The notes beneath the pieces were generated by a model. The model saw nothing but the letters and a program-made list of their open reading frames with translations. It ran no database searches and was not told the origin of the DNA. Source: a virus. From it: a DNA stretch of 27,591 bases. This document shows, piece by piece, positions 1 through 5,418 of this stretch (the first letter of the stretch is position 1; the number at the start of each line of letters is the position of its first letter). Made by a program: the position numbers and the translations under genes. The stretch is taken from IMG/VR virus record IMGVR_UViG_3300020056_000131, positions 1 to 27,591 of that record; one strand, given 5' to 3'.

Positions 1-395
1 TTGCAGTTGAATTCAACCTTCCGATCTTTACAGCAACGCAGACTAATCGAACAGGGTTCACGTCGTCGGATGTGGGCCTCGAGGACACTAGCGAGTCCTT
101 TGGATTGCCCGCTACTGCAGATTTTATGTTTGCCGCCATCTCTAACGAAGAACTTGAGAGCCTCGGTCAGCTCCTCATCAAACAACTCAAAAACAGATAC
201 AATGACCCCGGTCTCCATCGTCGATTTGTCGTTGGAGTCGACAGATCAAGAATGAAGTTGTATGATGTAGAACAGAATGCGCAAAATAACATTGGACCTG
301 ACATCGCTGATAAGCCAGTCATGGACAATACAGAGTTCGGTGAAGGTCTTAAACGAGAAAGGTTTGATAAGACGGTTTTCGATAGCTGGAAATGA
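1..395 (+). CDS. 41: Replicative DNA helicase, gp41-like (3' end only)
   Basis: C-terminal about 130 residues of a DnaB/T4 gp41-type hexameric helicase, which unwinds duplex DNA ahead of the phage fork and works with primase. The open frame enters from the window edge (first full codon at base 3) and ends with TGA at 393-395. Visible hallmarks are TATQTNR near the start, then DTSESFGLPATAD, a stretch typical of the end of the RecA-like ATPase core. These are followed by IKQLKNRYNDP and RRFVVGVDRSRMKLYD, which closely resemble the gp41 C-terminus as I remember it. An ATG at base 72 lies inside this conserved core, so it is not the true start. The gene ends in an ATGA overlap with the sulfotransferase gene. 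The Walker motifs lie upstream of the window, so activity cannot be judged here. Confidence 0.88.
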   Translation, partial: AVEFNLPIFTATQTNRTGFTSSDVGLEDTSESFGLPATADFMFAAISNEELESLGQLLIKQLKNRYNDPGLHRRFVVGVDRSRMKLYDVEQNAQNNIGPDIADKPVMDNTEFGEGLKRERFDKTVFDSWK

Positions 396-1048
396 AACAC
401 AACATATATTTTCACCAACCCAAAACTGGCGGTCATACAATTTGGTCAGCCATTCGTGGTACTCAAATCACTGATATTGAAAAGCCAGAATGCCATATCA
501 CTGATGATGTAACTTGGCATAAAGTACATTTTGGCTATCCCAATCAAGATCTAATTGACAAATGTAACAGTAGTGGTGGCACATTCTTTATTAGTCTTAG
601 AGATCCTGCCACACATTTGGTTTCTTTTTATAATATGATTCGAATGCAACATATCGAAGATCCAAACGAGCATGTGTCTTCTACACCATTATTATGGGAT
701 TGGAGTTGGGAACAAAATAATCTAAAACGAATGATAGAGTTAGAATTGCTAGAAGCTGTGTATTCTTTTAGTGCTGCTCGTTATAGGAATATATTGTCGT
801 TTCTCTATTTGCAAGATATCAATGATATACAAATTTTAAATCAAGAAACTCTTGATTTTGATATACAAACAAAATTAGGATTAGAAGAGTTTCAGTCTGA
901 GAATGTGACAGCAGAGAATGCTAAGAAATATGATGGCTTTCAAGTAGCAAAACTAGACACACTCGAAGATGATTTAAAAACACAATTGTACAAATTCTTA
1001 GAAACAGATTACTATTGGTACAACTTATTTCAGGAAGCATTTAAATGA
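392..1048 (+). CDS. Sulfotransferase family protein
   Basis: Predicted 218-residue cytosolic sulfotransferase, which would move sulfate from PAPS to an acceptor, usually a sugar hydroxyl. HQPKTGGHTI (residues 8-17) matches the 5'-phosphosulfate loop of the family. FFISLRDPATHLVSFY (about 65-80) matches the 3'-phosphate site, with R70 and S78 in the expected places. This pattern is closer to Sulfotransfer_2 and polysaccharide sulfotransferases than to aryl sulfotransferases. The ATG overlaps the helicase stop (ATGA), and the gene overlaps the next one by 4 bases, so it is translated as part of an operon. It looks more AT-rich than the helicase, which fits recently acquired cargo. A second, divergent sulfotransferase lies at 7204-7776. 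Acceptor unknown. Confidence 0.78.
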   Translation: MKHNIYFHQPKTGGHTIWSAIRGTQITDIEKPECHITDDVTWHKVHFGYPNQDLIDKCNSSGGTFFISLRDPATHLVSFYNMIRMQHIEDPNEHVSSTPLLWDWSWEQNNLKRMIELELLEAVYSFSAARYRNILSFLYLQDINDIQILNQETLDFDIQTKLGLEEFQSENVTAENAKKYDGFQVAKLDTLEDDLKTQLYKFLETDYYWYNLFQEAFK

Positions 1049-1230
1049 AAAAGTTTAGAATCAAGTTTACACATTGGAAAGACGAGAATAAAGAACTCGT
1101 AGAAGTAGGCACAATGCCTGAAGTATTGAACAACCCGATGTCTGAGAAGTTTGTATTGCAGACCGATCGTGGTGAGTTCGTAGACATTCGTAAAAGCACT
1201 GTCGTGGAGGGACCGACACTTGTCGATTGA
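1045..1230 (+). CDS. Small hypothetical protein, 61 aa
   Basis: Not recognised. A 61-residue soluble protein with a basic start (MKKFRIKF) and mixed beta-like sequence, with no signal peptide or membrane segment. The start overlaps the stop of the sulfotransferase (ATGA), and its last 11 bases overlap the DUF3310 gene, whose ribosome binding site GGAGG at 1206-1210 lies inside this frame. The tight coupling on both sides and the intact frame support a real gene. Function cannot be inferred. Confidence 0.6.
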   Translation: MKKFRIKFTHWKDENKELVEVGTMPEVLNNPMSEKFVLQTDRGEFVDIRKSTVVEGPTLVD

Positions 1231-1522
1231 GTATAAATTTAATGAAGAGGAATTAGTAAACGAGTTAGCTGACTACATTGACTCTACATATGATCAACAC
1301 TATGCAAAAGGCAAGTTCCAAGCCACAGAGTTTATCATTGATGGCGGTCATGGTGAAGGGTTCTGCTTAGGCAATATCCTCAAGTACACACAGCGATACG
1401 GACAGAAAGATGGTAAGAATCGTAAGGATCTGATGAAGGTATTACATTATGCTCTCATGGCTCTCCATGTTCACGATCTGGAGCATCAAGAGCCTACGGA
1501 TTGGCGTAATATATCCCAATGA
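1220..1522 (+). CDS. DUF3310 family protein
   Basis: A 100-residue protein resembling the DUF3310 (SaV-like) family found in many phages, often near nucleotide-metabolism genes. It is sometimes labelled nucleotide kinase-like, but no activity is established to my knowledge. The signature is the central run containing GHGEGFCLGNILKYTQRYGQK, then RKDLMKVLHYALMAL (about residues 43-80), matching the family pattern of FxxGNxxKYxxRxGxK followed by DLxKaxxYL. A TTG at 1220 is the likely start because GGAGG at 1206-1210 lies 9 bases upstream and the frame gives MSIEYKF. It is the last gene before the 161-base gap. Confidence 0.8.
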   Translation: MSIEYKFNEEELVNELADYIDSTYDQHYAKGKFQATEFIIDGGHGEGFCLGNILKYTQRYGQKDGKNRKDLMKVLHYALMALHVHDLEHQEPTDWRNISQ

Positions 1523-1617
1523 TCTAAAAATGTTATTATTAACATAAAATAGTCTAAGAAAATCTCTTTACAAATCATAGACTTGCGTCACTCCAGAAAC
1601 TCCAATGAAATCAATAA

Positions 1618-1646
1618 CTTAGGGATGTACATATCCGGCCCCTAAG
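1618..1646. repeat. Inverted repeat CTTAGGG / CCCTAAG around a promoter
   Basis: Perfect 7-base arms at 1618-1624 and 1640-1646 separated by 15 bases. The loop contains the candidate -35 hexamer (1625-1630), and the right arm ends just before the -10 hexamer (1648-1653). No T-run follows, so it does not look like a simple terminator. It could be a protein-binding operator or a weak RNA hairpin in read-through transcripts. The rest of the gap 1523-1683 holds two weaker pairings (TGTTA/TAACA near 1530; AGTCTA/TAGACT between about 1551 and 1582) and no convincing gene. Confidence 0.5.
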
Positions 1647-1653
1647 GTATAAT
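1625..1653 (+). promoter_or_regulatory. Host-type promoter ATGTAC-N17-TATAAT
   Basis: A perfect -10 hexamer TATAAT at 1648-1653 with a hexamer ATGTAC (1625-1630) exactly 17 bases upstream. Expected start of RNA is near 1660, giving a leader of about 24 bases that contains AAAGGA (1671-1676), 7 bases before the ATG at 1684. The identical pair with identical spacing occurs before the primase gene (17217-17245), which strengthens both. It lies in the largest gap of the window. The -35 matches TTGACA poorly, so a phage-specific or activated promoter is possible. Confidence 0.6.
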
Positions 1654-1683
1654 GGTTCCTGTAAATTACTAAAGGACGTTGAT

Positions 1684-2007
1684 ATGGCTAAGCAACTTTA
1701 TATCTCAGAGTTTTTCGCAGACACTTACAGCGGTGGCAACACCATTCCTTGGGACGTTGCTGCTAAGTACTTTCGTAACGCTAGCTTTGGCAAGTTCTAC
1801 GCTGACGGTGAGGGTCTACTCGAAAACCTGATCGGTTTCGAAAAGTTCTACGACAAGCAGCTCGCAGGAATTGGTCGCGACGACGAGTGGACTGATTCTG
1901 GCTATGAGTGTGAAGACGACTTCTACTCAGATTGGTGCTGGGAAATCTGTGCCTTCAACGTTCTTTGCGAAGGCTTTGGTAAACTGTTTGCACCGAAAGC
2001 TGCATAA
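1684..2007 (+). CDS. Hypothetical acidic protein, 107 aa
   Basis: Not recognised. A 107-residue acidic soluble protein rich in aromatic residues, with three cysteines in its last third (YECEDDFYSDWCWEICAFNVL, roughly residues 79-98). No signal peptide or obvious membrane helix. The start is well supported: AAAGGA at 1671-1676 with 7-base spacing, directly behind a strong-looking promoter. Its own promoter and good ribosome site suggest high expression early in infection, as is common for small host-takeover proteins; that role is inference only. A late-type box overlaps its stop codon. Confidence 0.65.
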   Translation: MAKQLYISEFFADTYSGGNTIPWDVAAKYFRNASFGKFYADGEGLLENLIGFEKFYDKQLAGIGRDDEWTDSGYECEDDFYSDWCWEICAFNVLCEGFGKLFAPKAA

Positions 2008-2010
2008 ATA
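2003..2010 (+). promoter_or_regulatory. Late-type promoter box CATAAATA
   Basis: One mismatch from the T4 late box TATAAATA. It overlaps the stop codon of the preceding gene and sits about 16 bases before the lipoprotein ATG at 2027. The same CATAAATA, also overlapping a GCA TAA gene end, occurs at 4609-4616. Confidence 0.45.
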
Positions 2011-2026
2011 ATACGGAGGTATTCTT

Positions 2027-2452
2027 ATGAAATACTTATTAGCAGTTCTAGCTTTGTCATCGATGATTGGTTGTGCGAGTCAACCTTCTACTTACGAAGA
2101 TAACTCTACTCCTGATAAGCGAGATATCAAAGCAACAGGTCAAGCGGCAACTGAAGCTGCTCGGTCAAATAGTAGTCGTAATGGTAACATTCAGACGACA
2201 ACTCATACACCTATCAAGGTATCTCATATAGATACATACGATATGCAAAATGGTCGTTATGTAGTCTATGGTCCTGATGGCAAGCGCGATCATCGTGCAG
2301 AATTAAGGTTGTTGCGTGATCGTCAAAATTCTCGTAATGGTCGTGGCCAATATGGTGAATATACTAGTAATCAAATGAGTCGCGAATTTGATCATCGCAT
2401 GAAGCGTAAGATTGATAAAGAAGTACAGAGATTCATGGATAAGATATTCTGA
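2027..2452 (+). CDS. Predicted lipoprotein, 141 aa
   Basis: A 141-residue protein with a classic lipoprotein signal: MKYLLAVLALSSMIGC, where SMIGC forms the lipobox and Cys16 would be lipidated after cleavage. The mature part is polar, rich in Asn, Arg and Asp, with a basic C-terminal third (RMKRKIDKEVQRFMDK). It should sit in the periplasm anchored to the inner or outer membrane. GGAGG at 2015-2019 is 7 bases before the ATG. The stop overlaps the next start (TGATG). No family recognised. Phage lipoproteins of this sort can act in superinfection exclusion or as outer-membrane spanins, but nothing here decides between these. Confidence 0.72.
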   Translation: MKYLLAVLALSSMIGCASQPSTYEDNSTPDKRDIKATGQAATEAARSNSSRNGNIQTTTHTPIKVSHIDTYDMQNGRYVVYGPDGKRDHRAELRLLRDRQNSRNGRGQYGEYTSNQMSREFDHRMKRKIDKEVQRFMDKIF

Positions 2453-2610
2453 TGGATATAAATATTAAAAGAATTACCAAAGTTGTACTAGTCACTCCTA
2501 TTGTGTTACTATGGGATGTAGTATTTTGGTGTATTAGTAAGCTCTATAAGGGCGCTACGTGGGTCGATCAATTCGGTGGCGAAAAGATCGATGAATTTTT
2601 GGACAATTAA
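2452..2610 (+). CDS. Small membrane protein, 52 aa
   Basis: A 52-residue frame with one clear hydrophobic segment (about residues 11-28, VVLVTPIVLLWDVVFWCI) followed by a polar C-terminus ending in DEFLDN. The ATG overlaps the lipoprotein stop as ATGA/TGATG, and the next gene's GGAG begins right after its TAA, so it fits the tight operon exactly. It is too short for most gene callers. The segment carries an internal Pro and Asp. Possible roles are a holin-like or regulatory micro-protein. No homologue recognised. Confidence 0.6.
   Translation: MDINIKRITKVVLVTPIVLLWDVVFWCISKLYKGATWVDQFGGEKIDEFLDN
2457..2464 (+). promoter_or_regulatory. Late-type promoter box TATAAATA
   Basis: An exact T4-type late box, but it lies inside codons 2-5 of the 52-aa membrane protein gene. 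It would serve the genes from 2621 on. Because the surrounding sequence is AT-rich coding DNA, chance cannot be excluded. Confidence 0.35.
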
Positions 2611-2620
2611 GGAGAACGAC

Positions 2621-2797
2621 ATGGCTCAAGTTGCAAAACTTCCCCTTGAAACAATGAATAAAGTGCTTGGCGTACTGGGCAATTTGCCGTACGGTCAAGT
2701 AGCTGAGTTGATTCAAGAAGTTCGCCAAGCTACTCAGGTTGTAGAAGAACCTGATGCTGAAGGCGAAGAACCGGCCCCTGCGCCCGACGCGGAATAA
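2621..2797 (+). CDS. Conserved small phage protein, 58 aa
   Basis: A 58-residue protein with an amphipathic helical first half (MAQVAKLPLETMNKVLGVLG, then LPYGQVAELIQEV) and a low-complexity acidic Pro/Glu/Ala tail. The ATG at 2621 is chosen over upstream in-frame starts because GGAG at 2611-2614 lies 6 bases before it and an earlier start would overlap the 52-aa gene. The KLPLETxNxVL opening looks familiar from small proteins of marine phages, but I know of no assigned function. The helix plus acidic tail would suit a small DNA-mimic or partner-binding protein; that is speculation. Confidence 0.62.
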   Translation: MAQVAKLPLETMNKVLGVLGNLPYGQVAELIQEVRQATQVVEEPDAEGEEPAPAPDAE

Positions 2798-2800
2798 ATT

Positions 2801-2983
2801 ATGGACCCCATACTTGGAATCATAGGACTTGGCTACATCGCATTTAAGATGTGCATTGTCTTATTGATGATTGGTTTTGTTCTATGGTTCTTAGTAGAAT
2901 TCGGGGCAGTAATTTTTAAACTTTTCTTTTATGGATGTGTGACTGTGTTATCTCTTATTGGGCTAACATGGTTACTCGTCTAG
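2801..2983 (+). CDS. Small two-helix membrane protein, 60 aa
   Basis: A 60-residue, almost wholly hydrophobic protein with two predicted membrane helices (about residues 4-33 and 36-59) and only a few charged residues. It starts 3 bases after the preceding stop, and its last 16 bases overlap the start of a lipoprotein gene in another frame. Size and topology would fit a small holin or antiholin, but there is no adjacent endolysin in the window, so the role stays open. Confidence 0.6.
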   Translation: MDPILGIIGLGYIAFKMCIVLLMIGFVLWFLVEFGAVIFKLFFYGCVTVLSLIGLTWLLV

Positions 2984-3159
2984 CATTCGTTTTATTATTA
3001 TCTTCGTGTGCTCTCCGGCCGCCTGACGACTGGGGAGTTACTATCGAGGACATGGAAGGAATGGGAAATCCTGACATTGATGAGTGTCAAATCACTTTCA
3101 ATGGGGAAGTTCCGATGGTTCCATGTACTATTGAGTTGAATTTGGAATGGGAAATTTAA
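2968..3159 (+). CDS. Small predicted lipoprotein, 63 aa
   Basis: A 63-residue protein beginning MVTRLAFVLLLSSC, a short lipoprotein signal with lipobox LSSC and Cys14 as the lipidated residue, followed by ALRPPDDWG. The ATG at 2968 is preferred over one at 2935 because it places the signal peptide at the true N-terminus. The start lies inside the 3' end of the two-helix membrane protein, and the end overlaps the psiE-like gene by 13 bases. Mature length is about 50 residues, with two further Cys that could pair. An outer-membrane spanin of Rz1 type is one reading, though the Pro content is lower than usual and no coiled-coil inner-membrane partner is adjacent. Confidence 0.62.
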   Translation: MVTRLAFVLLLSSCALRPPDDWGVTIEDMEGMGNPDIDECQITFNGEVPMVPCTIELNLEWEI

Positions 3160-3554
3160 AACAAAAGATAGGCAGTGCTATCACACATGCCGAAAAAGCA
3201 ATTCTATTATTCGTAGTCGCTGGTACTATATGGGCTGCCGGCTATGATATTATTGGAATGTTTCAACAACAAGGAAAGATGGCCTTGGGTGATCTTTTCT
3301 TGTTATTCATTTACGCTGAAATTCTGGGTATGGTCGCTGCTTTCTATCAGAGCGAACGTATACCGGTAACTCTCCCTCTCATCATTGCGATGACTGCTCT
3401 CACACGCATGATCATACTACAGACTAAAGGCACTGATGCTCTCAACATCATCTATGAGTCTGCCGGCATTTTAATTCTCGCTACTGCAGCCTATATTATG
3501 ACGAAGAAAGATTATATCTCATTGAAGAAAGGCGATCTTCGTGAAAGTCATTGA
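3147..3554 (+). CDS. PsiE-family membrane protein
   Basis: A 135-residue protein resembling the PsiE (phosphate-starvation-inducible) family, whose biochemical role is unknown. Four hydrophobic segments are visible (about residues 17-36, 45-66, 70-90 and 100-118). The family-like core is GDLFLLFIYAEILGMVAAFY followed by RIPVTLPLIIAMTALTRMIIL; the charged residue in the second segment and the RIPV loop are characteristic. Length matches the usual 130-140 residues. It starts within the preceding lipoprotein gene and overlaps the GTG start of the oxygenase gene by 14 bases. Marine phages often carry phosphate-stress genes, so it may tune the infected cell's response to low phosphate. Confidence 0.72.
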   Translation: MGNLKQKIGSAITHAEKAILLFVVAGTIWAAGYDIIGMFQQQGKMALGDLFLLFIYAEILGMVAAFYQSERIPVTLPLIIAMTALTRMIILQTKGTDALNIIYESAGILILATAAYIMTKKDYISLKKGDLRESH

Positions 3555-4056
3555 TAATATTTTTTCTGAAGAAGAGTTGCAAATCATTCATAAAGATTTT
3601 AATTCTCTTATCGATACTAGTGATGAGCTAAAAGCAAGCAAAGAACAATGGTGCACAAATCGATATGCATGGCAACCATACCTGTACCGAGGTAAAACAG
3701 GTCATGTATTATATCATCCAGTATGTATTGGGGTCAAGTCGTTTGTTTTAGAAAAAATTAAAGAATATTGTACTCCAAATAAAGATACTCAAGTTAGTTA
3801 TTATATTTGGGGTCCAAATTCTGGAATTAATCAACATAGTGATGAATCGTACACGTGTGCATTTACATTTTATTTGCAAGATTGGCCGATAGAATGGGGT
3901 GGTCAATTAATAGCAAAGATAGATGATAAAGCATGTATAATTCCTGCAAAATATAATAGAATGGTAGTAAATGACGATACTACACTTCATTGGGTAACGA
4001 CAGTCAGAAATATAAAAAACTACGGTCGACACACTATACAGGTTTTTGTGAAATGA
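3541..4056 (+). CDS. 2OG-Fe(II) oxygenase
   Basis: A 171-residue prolyl-4-hydroxylase-like dioxygenase using 2-oxoglutarate, O2 and Fe(II). The metal triad is visible: H99-S-D101 in GINQHSDES, and the distal H150 in TTLHWVTTV. R163 in GRHTIQVF is the expected 2-oxoglutarate carboxylate ligand. EWGGQLIA (about 118-125) is the usual strand between them. The length is that of a bare catalytic domain. The GTG at 3541 gives MKVIDNIFSE, typical of the family's opening; translation is coupled to the psiE-like gene and ends in ATGA with the next. Substrate unknown: protein, nucleotide or sugar hydroxylation are all possible. Confidence 0.82.
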   Translation: MKVIDNIFSEEELQIIHKDFNSLIDTSDELKASKEQWCTNRYAWQPYLYRGKTGHVLYHPVCIGVKSFVLEKIKEYCTPNKDTQVSYYIWGPNSGINQHSDESYTCAFTFYLQDWPIEWGGQLIAKIDDKACIIPAKYNRMVVNDDTTLHWVTTVRNIKNYGRHTIQVFVK

Positions 4057-4613
4057 ACAGATTTATTATTGAAGAAACACCGCAGCGTTGTGCTCAGTCA
4101 CATTGCGACAAACACGTACCGAAGATGTACGTTGAAGAAGCACAGATGCTATCGACTGTGCATCGTCTCCTTGATGGTACTGAGGAGCGTCGACCTTCAA
4201 AGTCAGGCAAGACTATGCAACGTTATTGGAAATTGCCTGATGAGCGCGAGGATGTCCTCTATTCTGCCGTACATGTAAAACATCCGTGTACTGTATGGGC
4301 TATGGAGACGGCAGGTAATTACAAGTGGGCATATCAGATGTTCCTCTACCTCGGCATCGAGTACAACTATCGATACAACAAGTATCACAAGACAGATGAG
4401 CTTGATGGTTGGTTGTGTTTTCCTCCTAACAACATTAATCCATCCGAAGAAGTGACTCCTATGCCGCTCGCGATGGGTGCAAATCCCGAATGCATGAATC
4501 CTGACGATGTGATGGGTTCTTATCGAGCATTTTACCAAACCAAACAAGAACGATTTAAAATGGTTTGGACAAAACGGCCTGTACCTGAATGGTTCGAATA
4601 CTCCGCAGCATAA
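4053..4613 (+). CDS. Conserved T4-like phage protein, 186 aa
   Basis: A 186-residue soluble protein that I recognise only as a family recurring in T4-like and other phages. Conserved-looking signatures are CAQSHCDKHVPKMYVEEAQMLST (about residues 13-35, with the DKHVxKMxxExxQxLS pattern), then DEREDVLYSAVHVKHPCTVWAM, NYKWAYQMFLYLGIEYNYRY, and a Pro-rich end. The conserved His, Asp, Lys and Glu suggest an enzyme. Similar proteins have sometimes been labelled pyrimidine-dimer glycosylases, which I do not find supported by visible motifs. The ATG at 4053 overlaps the oxygenase stop (ATGA). It closes the operon; a late-type box overlaps its stop. Confidence 0.65.
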   Translation: MNRFIIEETPQRCAQSHCDKHVPKMYVEEAQMLSTVHRLLDGTEERRPSKSGKTMQRYWKLPDEREDVLYSAVHVKHPCTVWAMETAGNYKWAYQMFLYLGIEYNYRYNKYHKTDELDGWLCFPPNNINPSEEVTPMPLAMGANPECMNPDDVMGSYRAFYQTKQERFKMVWTKRPVPEWFEYSAA

Positions 4614-4616
4614 ATA
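4609..4616 (+). promoter_or_regulatory. Late-type promoter box CATAAATA
   Basis: One mismatch from TATAAATA, lying between operons. It is 25 bases before the ATG at 4642, which has a strong GGAGG at 4632-4636. This position fits a late promoter for the nuclease/ligase-like pair. Confidence 0.55.
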
Positions 4617-4641
4617 GTTATACACTATTTCGGAGGTCGTC

Positions 4642-5418
4642 ATGGCTAGACTCACCAAAGTATCTGAGTTGGATGCTGATTTTATTGCGCGTGCAACTCA
4701 AGTTACGTCATTCAATATTCGTGGTGCAGATTTTGAATCTCTCAAATATAAAAACGAGATTCAACATCTGTACGCCACTTATATGTTCAAAGGATTTGAT
4801 CTGTCTAAAACCATCAAAGGCATGGATGTGACTAAAGTCAATAATCTTATCAATGATCTCAAGACAATCGATCGTCAAGCATTTAATAATCTATATGACT
4901 TTCAACCAAAAGGCGTGGGTCCTGGTGAATGCCTACTATATTTCTTAATTGATGATGCTACACTCGGTGGAGGTACATCTGCTGGTGTTGATATGAAAAT
5001 TGGATCAAAACTTTTCGAAGTCAAGGGCGCTAATTTAGCAGGTGATAAAAAGTCTGTAACTGGATTTAAATTGGGTGGTACAGTGGACCTTACAGATATG
5101 GTGAATAAAGCTGTACAAATGAAAGAATCTCTTGGGTTTGCTACCATGGGCAAAGGCAAGAATGAAGTAAATAAGACTCAAATAGAAGCAATCAAGAAAA
5201 CATATCCAAAAGAATGGAAAGCAATTGAAACAGAATATGCTAATAAAGCATACAAATATTTTGGAAATATCCCTGTGATTTTCTTCAATAATAATCGCAG
5301 CGGCCCAAAATTAACAACTGCTGCTGGTCATGTGATCAAAGCAGATCCAGTTAAAAAGACTGACATTATGATCGATGTTATTACTCAAGGCACTATTAAA
5401 CCCAAGATTAAAGTCTAA
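4642..5418 (+). CDS. Putative PD-(D/E)XK-like nuclease, late gene
   Basis: A 258-residue protein of unknown family. The strongest hint is GPGECLLYFLIDDA (about 93-106) followed by GVDMKIGSKLFEVKGA (about 115-130). Glu96, then Asp117-x8-Glu126-x-Lys128, has the spacing and beta-hairpin setting of a restriction-endonuclease-like active site. The remainder is helical, with a late IPVIFFNNN strand. It follows a late-type box and GGAGG, and ends one base into the start of the ligase-like gene (TAATG), so the two are translated together. If correct it would be a DNA- or RNA-cutting enzyme made late; the alternative is a structural protein with a coincidental motif. Confidence 0.5.
   Translation: MARLTKVSELDADFIARATQVTSFNIRGADFESLKYKNEIQHLYATYMFKGFDLSKTIKGMDVTKVNNLINDLKTIDRQAFNNLYDFQPKGVGPGECLLYFLIDDATLGGGTSAGVDMKIGSKLFEVKGANLAGDKKSVTGFKLGGTVDLTDMVNKAVQMKESLGFATMGKGKNEVNKTQIEAIKKTYPKEWKAIETEYANKAYKYFGNIPVIFFNNNRSGPKLTTAAGHVIKADPVKKTDIMIDVITQGTIKPKIKV

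Noticed and set aside
4053-4613. Pyrimidine-dimer DNA glycosylase
   Set aside because: Some similar phage proteins carry this label in my memory, but the sequence lacks the T4 endonuclease V opening and catalytic Thr/Arg pattern, so only a conserved-protein call is made.
4203-4658. Minus-strand open frame of 151 codons
   Set aside because: Fully antisense to a conserved phage gene and crossing the late promoter; no family features.
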